DNA of 64,000 nucleotides, from assembly GCF_048128805.1 (NCBI RefSeq), contig NC_136008.1, positions 17,845,572-17,909,571 of the forward strand, given 5' to 3'. This stretch comes from Centroberyx gerrardi. Taxonomy: Eukaryota > Chordata > Actinopteri > Beryciformes > Berycidae. Each line of letters opens with the position of its first letter. Positions within the stretch are counted from its first letter, which is position 1. Under the pieces are notes generated by a model. That model saw nothing but the letters and a program-made list of their open reading frames with translations, did no database searches and was not told the DNA's origin. Below are positions 42,157 to 57,091 of the stretch, in pieces. Made by a program: the position numbers and the translations under genes.

Positions 42157-45100
42157 GTAGGTCGGTCGGTCCCCGCTGACCCCCGAGGCTGCTGCCAGTC
42201 AAACAGCCTCATCTGCGTCTCGTACTGGCGAGCCTTGTTTGAGGGAGGCATGTTGTGTCACTTCTGTCAGGATCGTGTGCAAGCTGGGAACAGAAACCCA
42301 CATTTGCAAACCCTAATTTAACCCACATCAGGCTTTGAAATACGCCTAATCTACGAGTCGTCTGCTCATGTGTAAATTCAGCTGAAAGTAGTTCGTTTTC
42401 ATTCATGCCCTTGTTTGATTCTGGTGGCTCAGCTCGTGCTGAACAATAAATCTGGACATGACACATCAAATAAGAGAAGTGCGCGTTAAAAGCCGTGTAT
42501 TTCGGTCAGAATTGAATGTGGATAATCAATTAAAACCGCCATGCATGCCGCCTCGGATGGATCCCACCCCTCTGCACTACAGCCAGTCCCAGCCCCACTG
42601 CAGCATGCACAGCCAAACAAAGGCGTCCATACATGCACAAGCCCTCCCCATTCAAACCGCTGCTGCTGCTCACATACATTGCACACTTTAGCCCCGGTGC
42701 CACTATAGCCTGCAATGTTTAGCCAGCAGCTAGCAGTGGCATTGTATTGTGCTCTGGCCTTTAATGCATAGAGAGCGTGTGTGATTGAATGCATCACATG
42801 CTGTGGAAATGCAGGCAGTGTTGTATTCTGACGTGCTTTACTGTGTTATGACTATGTACATATTTATTTTCGTGACCCTTATCTACCCATTAAGCTGCAC
42901 GGGGAGTGATGAACCCTCTAACCCCAGCAGTGTCAGTGTCATGCCCCGCCCATTGAGCCTGACGGGGAATTGAACCCCTAACCCCCCAGTGCACCCCCTA
43001 ACCCCAGTGGCTTTAGCTCACACTGCCCAGCGATGAGGCAAATGAGGTAAAGAATGGCACCAATGCCTGCAATTTCAGCTCCCCATTGAACTATAAGGAA
43101 AATAAGCAACTGAAATGTGTTTTCCAATTGGGTGAGACAAGTTGAGTAACAGCGTTTGCTATTTCTGACGAAGTACATGCTGTAACATTGTCCCATTCTC
43201 AAGTGGCATAATTGTCATCACTTCAGGAGATTAATGGCGTGTGTCTGTGCGTACATGGAGTGTACTCTTACTTATGCTTTGTGTGTATTAGGGTAGTGTG
43301 AGTGTCTGTGCGTGTGTGTCTCGCTGTTTGTTAGTGTATACTGTCAGTACTGTGTGTGTGTGTGTGTGTCAGTGTCCCTGGCACAGCTGTGTATTGAGGC
43401 TGCCAGCTGGCAGAGTGGCTGGTGTCAGTGAACGAGGGGTTGGTTGGGGTGGTTGGCCTTTTCCTCTGAGACTGTTCCTCTGACACGGCTGCTGGTCTGG
43501 GGGAAAGACTGGAGATTGGGACATATGAGGCTGACTGCAACTTATCTCTCTCTCTTTCTATCTCTCTATCTATCAGTTCAATTCAATTCAATTGGCTTTA
43601 TTGGCGTGAAATTAGAACAATATTGCCAAAGCATTAAGATACAGTGTGCATGTGTATTTGTGTGTGCTGTGTTGACACTCCACCATATAATGACTATCAA
43701 GCCACAACAGTTCAACAATAAATAATACAGTTCAAATGGGAATCAAACATCTATCTATCTATCTATCTGTCTCTCTATCTATCTGTCTCTCTGTCTATCT
43801 ATCTATCCTTCCTATCTCTCTCTCTCTCCCTCCTATCTTCTGTCTTCACCCACTTATACAGATGTAGGACACAGATTGAGGGCATTTGGTACACACACAC
43901 ACACACACACACTGGACAGTTTAATGATTGATGTTTTCCCTCAGCGTTTTACCTTGACTGCCTGTGACTTAGCATTAACTTTGTCCTCTGGTCTGAAGTG
44001 ATGGTTGACACACACTGTGTGTGTGCATGTGTGTGTTTGTGAGTGAGAGAGAGAGAAGGGGAGGTGACAGACACGATCATATGAAAATCAGATAATACGC
44101 ATGAGAATAAACCTAGACCTAATATGAAACACACTTGGTGTAAAAGCAAAGAGTGTACCTAATCCACACCTCTGATCATTTTATCATGAGTCAAGCTCAT
44201 GGGTTTTGTGTGACACAGTTCCTGTTACTGGTGACAATACACCAGCTGTTATAAATGTCTTAGCACACATTGTATACCATTGAGCAGACAGCTCATATCT
44301 GAGAGCAGACAGACTGAAGCAGACACAGAGCTGAAAGATAGACAGAGATCCAGACAGAACGACAGCTCTCATGGCAGACAGACACATGCAGCTGTTGTAG
44401 TGCGCCTTGTGGCCAGTTCATTGTTGTGAATAGACAGTTTGTTGCACTGCTGCACAAGGAACTTTTCTTCAACACCAAGGAGAGGATCACTGGATACCAG
44501 ACTGGTGGAGTTTGATACAAAGTCGGGCCTCTTTGGGCAACCTTGGATAATTAAAAACACTCGTACTCCTGTCTTATAGTGACCCACCACAACCCATTTT
44601 ATAGTTTTAGAAATACAATTACAGAGAGCAACCAACAGAGTGAGAACAGCTCAAAAATCTCATATGTACGTCGCTTTGGATAAAAGCGTCTGCCAAATGG
44701 GAAATTGTAAATTGTAACAGCTGACACAGCAAGTCCCACTCCGGTTCTATCAGACTTTGAAAAGAAAGCAATAGCAAGATGGATGATTTTGCTGCTGGCT
44801 CCGTTTGAAATGATTTCAGATGTATTGGTAGGTTGCTGGACTGAATGGAACATCAGTTAAGTTTAATGCTCTGATGATAGTGCTGCACCTTGTTGTAAGC
44901 GAAGTCTAACTTGCTGGGCTGCGGTTGCTGGCCCATCCTGGGCCTTGGCAGAGCGGTGTGTGTGGGTCTGGCTGGGCAGGCTTGGACTGGGCTGTCAAGC
45001 GCTAATCCGGAGTGATGCTAGCCAGCTGCACACAGGCCCAGCATGGAGTGGAACTAGCTAGCTGCAGGAAGCCTGGCTGAGGCTGAGGTGGGCTGTTTCA

Positions 45101-45638
45101 CAATACTCAGTTCAAGAAGAGGTCACCTTGCTGAATGGAAACCAGCATCTAGGCCATCTGTAGAGGCATGAGATGTTTTCTTGTCATCATGCAATATAGT
45201 CACGTCCTGTAGATCACTGCAAATGGTAGTTGAATTCCCCCCTCCCTTGCCTAGATGACTGATTGCTTTGCCTAATTTTGTAAAGCAAAGTTTTAGCCTA
45301 TATGACTGTTCGAATGAAGTTGTTCTTCAACTATATCAAATTCTCAGGTTTGGGGCTAGCTGCTAGAAGCTTGACTGGCTGATATATTCATTCTGAGTTT
45401 CTGATCTAACAGTGTAGAAATATTCTGAAGAAACTCTCCTGTTTTGCAGGCTGCGTCTCCACGAGGGGAAGGTGATCAAGGATCGGAGGCACCACCTGAG
45501 AACTTACCCAAACTGCTTTGTGGCCAAGGAGCTCATTGACTGGCTGATCGAGCACAAGGAGGCTTCAGACCGAGACACGGCCATCAAGATCATACAGAAA
45601 CTTCTAGACCAGAGTATCATTCACCACGGTAAGGGTGT

Positions 45639-45686
<48 letters not shown>

Positions 45687-48199
45687 TGTGTCTGTTATGC
45701 ACGTGAACTTGCACGTAGTTGTGTTGTTTGTGTTGTTGTTGTGTTTCCTGTTTTATATAACTGCACCAGTCTCGCTCTCTCTCCCCCCCCCCCCCCCCCC
45801 CACCCCCCCCCCACCCCCTCGACATTTTCTGGGAACATTCAGTGCCTCTTAATGGATGATTCTCCATCCCTCCCAGCCAGTTTGGCCCCAGTGTCTCACT
45901 ACCTGCTTCACATTTGACCAGACACTGAAGGGAGAGACAGGGAGAGCTGGCTGGCTCCAAGGGGTTTAAACAGAGCCAGCTCACAACACTAACAGCAGAT
46001 CCCTGCCTTGGATAAATGATTCAAGCTGCAAATGATGTTTAGATTTCAGTGATCTGGTCAGATTGCCTCATACAAACATCAGAATCAACATTCCCATCAT
46101 GTGATGTTTTCATTCATGCTGTTTTCTATCGCCAAATGAATTACAGCAAACACTTACTGGTAGTAACCCAAAATAGCCTCTGTTGCAAGCAGTGGCATCA
46201 AGTGAAACTTTGTGTTGAACCTAACATGCAGAAGAATGGTTTCCCTTTCTGTTCTAGTCATTTGAAAGAGCCTCTGTATATGTGTGTCCATTCCATACAT
46301 TATAATTACATGGGTGATGATGATGTAATATGAAGATGCAATCTGAGAGGAAAAACAAAGGCTCTTGAAGTCTGCTTCTACCTCTGTCTGTGTCTGTATA
46401 TATTTCTGTGTGAGAGTAGAGGGGCTCCAGTTGTTGTCAGGCTCTTAGAAACAACCTGTTCCTGTTTTCCCTCTGTGTGTTTTTAGTTTGCGACAAATGT
46501 TTAAACCTCTCTTCCCATGTGTGTGATTCCTGTGTGTGATAAGCCCGCAGAAGTAAAACCCCCCTTTTTTTTTGTGTCTGAATGTGTTTTCAGTGTGTGA
46601 CGAGCATCGGGAGTTCAAAGACATGAAGTTGTTCTACCGCTTCCGGAAGGATGACGGGACGTTCCCATTGGATAGTGAAGCCAAGGTCTTCATGAGGGGG
46701 CAGAGGATCTATGAGAAGTACGGACACACAGACACGCAAATACACACCTAAAACACAACCACTGGCATACACACGCAGAGCACACAGACACACACACACA
46801 CAGTCAAGTTCTTCACAGTGCGACTATGAAGAGGATTTAAAAGAAATAGATACACATACAGCTGTGTAATGGAAACAGAGGATCCATGCACAGGATTTTG
46901 TAAAAGTAGCTCTTATTTTGAACGTTTTTAGACAAATCTTTCTTTCAATTTTTTTAAGTAATGCATCAGTATTTTGGCAATCAAATTAACATTGAGCGAT
47001 AAGAAGAACAGCAGCAGTTTTACCTCTGTGTGCACTATGGTGCTTTTGAAATGGTGCAAAGCAAGCTCACTTTGTCCATTAAACATACAGTGTCCTTTGA
47101 TCGCATTCATAGTAGAAAATGAAATAAATGCTGAACATATAGAGCTAAAATTGCTAACAATTTTATCATGCAACTGCCAAAAAGTGAGTGTATTTCAGTA
47201 GTCCATAATCTTGCAGGCGTATCCCTCTGGACAAACTACTGCTGTAATGCAGTGACATAAATATAGGTAATTGGCCAATTTTAAGGCTAATCTACTCAAA
47301 CATGGTACTGGTGGAGTCTGCTGATATGATGATGAACAGAGTACTAATACAGTGCTATCTGATGCTGCTGAAATGGTTCACGTTTGGAGCTTTCATGGTC
47401 ACTTAGCGAGCCACGACAAACACCACTCACTTGTTGCCTGTCTTCCCCTCTGTCTCTCTCTCTGATCCTCCCTGTCATTCTCCACTGCTATACTATCTAG
47501 TATGGCAGAAATGCCACAACCACAAATTTTCTAAAGATTATTTTATGCTGGCAAATTGGTTGTTATCTGAATAGATTGCATGGTGGAGCTGAGTCCAATG
47601 AGCAGGCGGGGCACGCAGGTTAACAGGTTTGTTGATGGTGATAAAAGACCTGAGTGCAGGCAGAGGGAAATCAGAGGATATTGGAAGCATCTCGACAAAA
47701 GATGACTCACAGTATTTGTCCAATGACGGGCTGTGTTTAGAGGATGGCAGAGGACCGCTAATGGTACTGTTTTTGTTTGTCACCAGGTTTTTACCCATGA
47801 TGCTGTTTTTCCAACAGAGATGAGCCTGATTGTTTCTATAGAAACACCAAAGTCTTGCTTTGTGCTTCTCTTCCCTTCTGTTCTCCCTCTTTCTCTCCCT
47901 CTCTCTCTTTCTCTCTCTAGTGGTGTGATAGTGGCGCTTTTAGAATTTTGGATTAAATACACACATACAAACGCTTATGCACACACACTTTGTCTCTGCA
48001 TAACCAAATGAATGCTGACATACAAACACATAATGTCTCTATTCTACAAAACACACTCTCTCTCTCTTTCTGTCTCACACATAGACCTAATCTGTCCTAC
48101 CTCTTCCATATGAACTGTATTTCTGTATCTCTCCTAACACACACACACACACACTGACACACCAGAGACCTATTTTTCATGTCTGTTTCTTAGACAACA

Positions 48200-48255
<56 letters not shown>

Positions 48256-48387
48256 CAGTTATTGCATAAGAGGAAGAAATAGTCCAAGGGGAGACATCTG
48301 TCGTCTCAGCTCCCTGAGCTATGTGTTTATGTAATCACCATGGTGCAGCCCAGGGCATGCACACACATACACATACACATACACACA

Positions 48388-48453
<66 letters not shown>

Positions 48454-51400
48454 AACACTCACAAATACTAACACCCCTCAAGCTTGCTCTGGTGTTGCTT
48501 GCTTGTGAACCAGAGTTGCGTTGTGAATACACTGCTGGTATAAGTAACACTGTCCTGACATAAAAAGAACAACCATCTCCCAGACTCGTGCCTGAGATGT
48601 AGGAAGCGCAAATATCTCCCATCCAAGGATTACTGCAAATTCCTTATGAGTAGACTACTGTATGGTTTGGTTATTTGGTAAGCAAAAATCAGCACAATGG
48701 TACCACAGCTAATGCTAAAACGATTGAGATGTTTGGTACTTTCTCTGATATCTAGGAAGACATCTGTGCTACAGATGGCCAGTAGTCACACAAGTTGAAG
48801 CTGTGGCAGAATGAATGAAATGGGAATTCCCATGCAAGTCGTCATTCTTGAATGGACGTTTGGCTGGCACACATTAGATGTCTGCCACAGAGTCATCAAA
48901 TTCTACTGTCATAGAAATTAGCTTTAGTCCAATACATGAGGCTCATAGGAGGAGGAACATTGTGAGTTTCAATAAGTTTCCACACATGAAAATAATACTA
49001 ATTTCCTTGACTTGTCCCTTAAATGCACCAAAGTTGACCTTTATGACCTGAGCATACATCGGAACAAACTTAAAAGCCCTTTGTTAAGTGGGCAGACCAC
49101 TCCTTAATCTTTGTTTGGCTATTTCAATTATTTAATTTATTTGAATGTAACCGCACTGCCGGTACACAAAAGGTGGATTTTCTGCCTTTGAAGTAAAGTC
49201 AAGAATTGAGATTGTCTCTAGACCTAAATACCTAAAGAAGTGTTTCAAAAATAGTAAATGACCTGTCAGCTGCATGGTAGTAAAAGTGGTTGCACTAATA
49301 ACAGTGCAATAACAGTGATAAACTGTGAAATAGGAGGTTAAGTTTGGCTCCAGTAAGCACTCGTGTACAACGCAGTGACATGTCGCTTCCTTGTGATACA
49401 CCCAGAGGTGCTCTTTCTCTCTGAGTTTAATCTGGCATCAAGGTTAATCCTTTATTTTTTGCTGTCACATCCAGACCAGGCTGTCCCTTACAGCATGAGA
49501 AGGCCTTTGATCTTTATATGCAGACATGCACACACATACACAATACTGTACACAGACAAAATACATGAACATTTGCTACATTAAGCATCCATCACAGCCT
49601 TTTTATATTCATGAGATACTACACACACATACAGCCCTTACCTATTGATCTATGGTGCCACAGATAATCAAGGCAGCACACACACACAGTCCCATAAACA
49701 AACCACAGGAAAAGACTTCATATTGTTGTTTTGACAGCCGTTCCTCAGCAACAGGGGTTGGTCAAGGAGGACATTTACAACCTTTTATGACTAACTGGTG
49801 TCTTCCTGAATGCAGCTCAGTAGTGGCAAGGCCTTTTAAAGCATTGTTCAGCGCTTGGACTGTTTACTCTACACATGTGCGTGTGTGTTTGTGTGTATTT
49901 GAATTGCATGAATTTGATTTTTGTCATGCTCATGTTAAACCGTGAATTAAAAAAAAAAAGGATTTGTTGACTAAAGGAATTCAAAAATGTTATTTGTAAG
50001 GCACAATTTGAAATTGAATGCAATGGCTGGAAATTAAATGTGATTTCAAATTAGTTTTTTCTGAATTCAGACTCAGTATTTTTAGTTCAGATTGAGCTCT
50101 CTGAGACACATCCGGGCACAGCAGACTTTTGTCCCCTGAGTGACGACTGGAAGGCTCCGCCTCCTCTAAGGCTGCCAACAGTGGGCTAACACTCTTCACT
50201 TAGCCAATGACATGTGATGTGTGTACTGTGCCTTGCTCATCTCCTCAGCCAATGATCAAGCTTTATTCTGCCCTCTTGGTGAAAGAGTTGACAAATTTGT
50301 GCAATTCAAATACAATCTCTGCTGGTACTAATGTCTTTTCATAGCATGTGTGCATGTCTTTTTGTTGCGTGAGAGTGTGTGCTTGTAGTGTGTGTGTGAG
50401 AGAGAGAGACTTGCAATGCTGCTTATCAGTCCTGCGGGTGCTTTCAAGGCTAGAAGACGCCGCTATTTAAAACAACAAACATAGACTCTATCTTCCTCAT
50501 TCCCCAGGTGGCCCTTAGCCTGAGCCTCTGTAACCGTAATGGCACCAAAAACCTTAAGTTGAAAAAGGAAATGGTTACAGGCTGGTGTTCCTGCTGGCTC
50601 CCTTTAGGCTTTGTGGGGAAAAAGAAGGTTGTGTTGGTTGAACAGCCTTGATTAAGGTATTTAGCTATGTAAGCAGCGTTGGCAGCTCTCTTCCAAGGAA
50701 AAAAGCAATTGGCTGCTCTAAAAGTCATTAGACGTCGCCAGATGATGTCAGATGTTAATTTGCATATGAATATATTTGCTTCAATTGTAATGTTTCAACT
50801 TGCCAAAATGTAGAGTCGATTTCTTCCTCTCCAAGTTGCCACTGCTGAGTGTTGTGTTAAGCGATCTATCTGGAGTGTGTTCTCTCTTCACTGGCACTGT
50901 GATAGAAGAGATTCAGTCATCAAAATCTTTTTTTTTAGTGCCAGCCTAATTATAGACTAAGTAATATGTCAGCTACACGACATTTTTTCGTTGCTTTTCA
51001 GAGGAAAGAGGAGGAAAGCTTGCCCATTTATTATGGAAACATGGGTTGAAAAGATGCAAAGAATTAATGATGTATTTGCTTGTATTCTTGCAATGAATAG
51101 TTTAAAAGACTCCTAAGTATCTGCATTCGTCGTGTTACATCGTAGCATTAAAAGGATCATTTTGATTGATCCTTAACCATGTCTAACATTACCATAGTAG
51201 GCCTTGCTAAGTGTGTGTTAGCAGGAACTGTTGTTAAATTGTAGTAGTAATTTTTTATTGTTACATTTTCATTTGCCAAGATGCTCACAGCTGGCAGCGA
51301 GCATGTAACACGCGTTGGTTAGTTTTCACTTGTTTTTGAAGATTTCAGTGAAGGGGCCTTCATGGCAGTTTTGCTGTAGCATTAGCCACAGCCACACTGG

Positions 51401-54400
51401 CTAAGACCATTAGCCTCTCTCCCTGCTGGAGAGTAGGTCCTAACGTGTGTCAGCTGAAGACTAGTGGGATGTCTTGGGTAATTACCACTAGAAAGTCTAG
51501 TATGCAGTATAATTAACACAGGAAGGTCTATAATAAAAGCAATTTAACATTCCATGTTTTTTAACGAGGCTAGCTCTGCTTACAGAATGCTCTGTGCTGA
51601 CAAACCTCTGTTTGGCAAGGTCCTGATGAGAAAGTCATTTATCATTTTCATTTGTTGTTTCATAATGTGGATAATGTGTTAAAGCCCTTGGAGACTCTGA
51701 CTGTGATTAAGGGCTATACAAATGAACTTGACTTGACATGAGAAAGTGATGTTTCATTGAAGTTACAGACCTGTTTGTCACAGTGTCATTTACAGTATGT
51801 GCATGCTGTACAGTTTGTGTAACATAAATACATAGGGCTTATTTAGCTGTAGGTGTGGCCGCAGCACGGCTAAATAAGGTTTCATGAAGTTTGAAAATGT
51901 GTTTGCATAGATAAAAATGCTGGGTTGTGGATAAGGTGGGTTACAGCACTAAATTTGGTCTGTATGCTCTGAATTAGGCTTCTGAATGAGGTCCAATGCT
52001 GTTTTTTCCTTGAAATTGCCTCAAAATTGTTTCCATTAACCTTAAGTTAACCTAAGCCAGGAATAGCCCTTGTAATGTAGGCTAATAGTGTCTCCTCAGA
52101 TTATTTTCTCTTATTTAGGAAGATCTAACTCAACAGTTGAAAGCTGCATACCCAAACTGTGCGACCTAATAATACTTGGTAATACTGACTTGTGGGTCAC
52201 TCTAGGTAAAACACAACAGATGCATTATGCACAGCTGACAGTAGAAGTTTGGCCTTTGCCATGCATGTTGAGTCACTCAAACTGATTTAGAAGAGGCCAT
52301 TGTGTCTTGATTTCCTCTTCTCTACATAATGATCGACATCCTGTGTTGAGCTCTACTTGGAAATCACTTAGGTTTTGTATCTAATCTAAGATCTAACATA
52401 AAACTTGCATATGGTTTCCTCCATATCAGTTTGTGTTAACAGGGCTTTTCCTGCCTATTAAACTCATATGTGGCTCATGTTGTTTCTGATCACCTGGATT
52501 CAAGTGTGGAATATTAAACCTTCCAAAATGTCAAAACATGCAAATTGTTTGGAATTTTTTCCTTCCCTAATGCTTTCACCTGCTTTGTTAGATTGTGACT
52601 TGCTTAGTGTATTTTATTCCCATGTGTCCCTTAAATGGCCTTAAATGGCTCTTAAAGGTTGTTGTATGGCGTTAGAGAGTCATCAGTGCCCTGTCTCCAT
52701 GTGAACCCATCCTGCTGAGGTTTTTGGAAACCCAGGGAAAAGCCTGGTTATCCTACAACCGAGTCTCAGGCCCAGTCCGGCATACTGACTGATCAACTAC
52801 ACCGATTCCTTATCTAGGCCGTGGCAGCTTGCCTTGCCCCACATAAAGTTATCATCATCCATTTATATATCATCTTACATCGTGTGTAGTATATATATTA
52901 TGCATATGCACATGCCATTTGCAAGACGCCATTCTCCAAAGCGCCTTATGGCACTGCTTTACTTTGAGTGCAGTACTTCTTTGAGTGTTTCCCTTTGGAG
53001 CTAAGATAAGATGAATTGTTGACTTAACCTGTATAAATAGCTAAAATAGTCTTGTGTACACTTTAATTGAGGTGCCATGGAACATTATGTCCTGTGCTTT
53101 CAAGAAAGGACATTTGTAGGTTAAGTAACTTGGTTGGCTGCTAATGTAGACCACAGCATTTGTCCTACATAAAGTCCTAATCCATCAAAATTTGACATCT
53201 AAATATGCGCCATATTTGCTGTAGTGTGTTGACTTTACATGACTGAATGACTTAAGCAATCCTCGGTGTGCACACTTGATCCAAGATTACGTGGACCATT
53301 TTCTTAAATGCATTAAACCTGGAACTGTATTGTTTTCCTAACCCAGGATTGAAATTTGAGGAATACATTCTCACCCTGGGACAAAGTTTAATGACAAAAA
53401 AATAATGCTTCTCTTTAAATGTGGGGTCCGCAGCCCATTTGGAGTTATGATCCGTAGTTTAACAAACTGCATTAAGGAGATGGTACTGGCAGAAAGGACG
53501 CAGTTAAGGATGCAAGGCTTTTTGGAGGAAAAAGTGTGCTGTCTGTGCATGCTATCAGCTGTGCCTGATTGCGGTCCATCCAGCCATAACAGAAGTCCCC
53601 TATCAGACATCTATCTTCCACTAGTATCCTGCATCCTTCACTCAACATTAGCTCTCTCTCTGTCTGTCTCCGTCTTTCTCTCTCTGACTCACACATACAC
53701 ACACACACACATTCCTCAAATCACTCTATAGGATACATGGATTCCACACAAGGTCATCATCATCTATCTAGATTTAATACCATACATGGTGTGGAAAGCT
53801 ACATTTACTTAAGTACACAAGACCAGCTTGCCTTCATCCATCAACATTTCCAACTGGAAAGTCACATTTAATATCTTGACTGACTGAAAAAACTGGTGCA
53901 GACTTGATCTTGATCTCCAACTATTGTGAATCAAAGCCAGATCCAGGGTTAATGTCTGCAGTCTTAAAGGTTAATGGTTCACTGAGTTGACTTGCTGATA
54001 AGGCTGAACCAGGCAGGCAGACAACTGAACCAGCAGACTATACTGGTTTTTCATGTGAGCTAGAAATTTTACCTATTGGTGTGTTTACCAGTGTTTGTTG
54101 AAGTTGCGTAGCTTGAAGTCTAAATCCCCAGGCTTGTTGGAAGATACTGACACTCTTGTCATGTTAGACATAAGAAAGCAGAACCCAGGTTACATGATGT
54201 GTTTTTTGTTGCAAATATGCTGTGTCTATACTTGACAAATTTTGACCCTAAACATTCCCACAAAACCACAAGCCTCTATTACATCCATGAATGATGTTCT
54301 TCTACTATATTAAAAAAATCCCATGGGGCTATCTGTCCTGAGATTACACTGTTTTGTGTTCAGAGCTGGCAGTTTTAATGAATGATTGATAGCCATCACC

Positions 54401-57020
54401 CTCAGTGATGCAAAGCAGCAGAATGTGGGTGTATGATCTGTGCCAGGACGACCCCGCCAACAGAAGATCTGGAGAGTTTCCTACCTATAGCTAGCTCCAT
54501 TGCACCGTTCTTTGCCAGTACAGGTTTTAACTTGTCCAGGCACACTATAGAAAGCTCATTGTGTCTTTCTTTTGAACATCGCCCTACCTGTTTTCATATT
54601 GTTTGGACGTGCACATGACGGTGTTTGGGTGTGTGTGATAGTCCTTTTTTTTTTTTTTAAAAAGAGCAACAGAGAGAAAGAGTCAGCAGTTCTGTGCATG
54701 TGTGCACTTGTCTGTTTTTGTTTGTTTGACTGTCTGAGCGTATGTGTGTGTTTGTGTGTGTATGCATGAGTGTGTATGTGTCATCTAGTGTCATCCGGTA
54801 CCATCCAGATGTCACACCCATTTCATATGATCCTTGTTTGTCAGACCAGACAGGATTACGCACATCTATGAATGAAACAGTAAAACACACGGCCTGTTGT
54901 GATAGACTGACTCCTCTTTTGTTCGTCACCACAAATAACCTGAAATGTTCTCCGCTACTGTGAAATAACTTATTTGGGTGTAAAAGCTTAAACAAACAAT
55001 CTGAGTCCACAAAGTCAGACCTCCATTTGTTGTCAGTGGAGCAGGTCTAGAAGAGTTGTTCATAGTCATGAGTGATGATTACACTGTGTGAGATGGTAGG
55101 AATAACATGTGAATTCTGTTTTAAGGTGGATTGTCCATGCCTCCACTTAAGTCATTCGACTGACACACTAATGCAGAAATGGTCACAATGAATCACAATG
55201 ATGCAGATTATTAGGGATAGACTGCACATTTGCATTTAAGCCTACATTGTTACATTTTTGTTATTAAAACTGCTCTACACCTGCCTTATTGGCCTAAATC
55301 ACAAAGTGGGGCTGCAGCAGAGAAGAGCGTCCCCATCTCCACTAATTGAGACACCATACATTCGCCCTATTTGCCCAAATTAAATTGGGTCGGGTCACTG
55401 GCAGGAAATCTTGTCTGCACACAGGAGGTTATGAATCAAAACTTAAAAGTGAAATACAAACTGTCTCCTAAACATCAGCAAGTGAGTGAGAGAAAGCTGG
55501 ACTCCTCAGTATTAGATCTTTGGTGTAAAGTGATCACAGACCAAACAGGCAGGTAAACAAGAGCATGCAGTGTGCAGTTCACTGATGGCACATTACAGGA
55601 TTTCTGGATAATAAAGTCCATAAATGTCAGTTTCCTCTCACTGCCATTTGGGGCTGGCAAAATTGCGTAGTGTAACTTTAAGTAGATGCTCCTTTTCAGT
55701 ATGACAATAAAACTTCACACAAATTGAAGTGATTCATTATTTATAGTAGTCTTTTAATTATCCTCAGTAAGGCTTCATTTTAATTTTATTTTTTATTTGG
55801 AAAAAGTTTCTACATAAGTGCTTCAGTTAAAATGCTTGTCAGCATTCTTCATTGAAACCAATGGGTAACATTAGCAGCAAGCTAATTAGCAAGCGTTCAG
55901 CTCATTGGTTTTATCTCTGTTCTCTCTCTCCATAGGTTGATGAACACGGAGAACAACCTATTACAGACCCGGGAGGAGGAGGGCGGGACGTTTGAGCGGA
56001 CGCTGGTGGCTTCTGAGTTCGTCGACTGGCTGCTACAGGAGGGGGAGATGGCAACCAGGGAGGAGGCGGAGCAACTGGGACGGAGGCTCCTCGAACATGG
56101 CATCATCCAGCATGGTGAGGGGGAGAGGCTTACAAAGACAGGGATTGTACTGCAGTAGACCCAATGCATGAACTGTTACCACTGTGTTCAACCACCCCAC
56201 TGAAAAGTTGCTGAAAATGTCCTGTGCATGTTAAAAACTTTTGATTTTGATTGCCAACACTATCAAACAACACCTGCATCATTCAGATACTGTTTTAGTA
56301 TACAAAACAAAAGGTGATTGAAGTATTTCCTCTCAAGGTTTTATCAAACACACCCAGGAGGGCCAAATCTGCCTCAAAGCCACGCTCTTGACAGATTTAT
56401 GATCTGTAAATGGGCTTTGGTGAGGGTGAAAGCCAGCAGCCCTGTAAGTGGCCCTGTGTCTGCTCTACATGATCCTGTGTCATTAAACACTTGGGAATGG
56501 CAAGAAGGGCCCTGCTGGTATGTTCCCAGTCTGTGTTGTGGCGTCTTCTGCTGCTATCTTGGCTCTGGTGTTGAGTTCCTCCGGTCAGACGAATCCAGAC
56601 TTCAGCTGAACTCCTTCTCAGCTCGTCCTTAACCTTGCCATTTACGGCACCGAGTGACATGTGCCTTTGCTTTGCTCTTTTGTGTCTGGTATCTGAAATA
56701 ATGGAAAATGCAAGAACCATGCCAGTCTAGTCCAGTCCCAAAACCCTTCACTGCTCTTTTTGGCCTCCAGACCATTCGGACCTGACCCACATTATATCTC
56801 AAACATGCTGGGGTTGTATTTCACTAGTCATGATTCTCTGTATGTCCTGTGCCTGACCTGACCCGGTGTATAGCTACGTTCAAGAGTATGTAGTGTTACA
56901 GAGTGTTACTAATAAACACAAGGAAAATGTGACCTGAGTGGCATGGGCATCAGGAAGTCGGCGAGTTTTACTGGCTGGAGGGCCGAGGCCCCAGCTTAGC
57001 ATGTTTTCCATGCATACATG

Positions 57021-57091
<71 letters not shown>

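Larger units (their letters stand above)
42157..45449 (+). other. deptor intron 1
   Basis: 3.3 kb. Holds the repeats at 43575, 43750 and 44665. The 44880-45100 stretch is G-rich without a recognised element. No exon evidence. Confidence 0.65.
45629..46593 (+). other. deptor intron 2
   Basis: Just under 1 kb. (TG)n at 45640-45681 and a C-rich run at 45783-45819, otherwise unremarkable. Confidence 0.7.
46718..55935 (+). other. deptor intron 3 (9.2 kb)
   Basis: Largest intron. Contains (CT)n-(CA)n at 48201-48253, (CA)n at 48360-48458, a retroposon-like tail at 51690-51740 (AAGGGCTATACAAATGAACT then TGACTTGAC), a TATA-rich patch near 52890 and a T run at 54643-54658. Short open frames here have no recognisable domain. 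Confidence 0.65.

Noticed and set aside
48321..48622. Cys-Val and Thr-His repeat open frames at 48.3-48.6 kb (and similar ones elsewhere)
   Set aside because: They are translations of (CA)n/(TG)n tracts.
53371..53610. 79-residue - strand frame in deptor intron 3
   Set aside because: No recognisable domain, and the overlapping + strand frame is equally long; no transcript evidence in sequence.
54643..54665. T-run followed by A-run as a possible retroposon poly(A) or terminator
   Set aside because: No element body or target-site duplication seen on either side; a simple homopolymer pair is enough.
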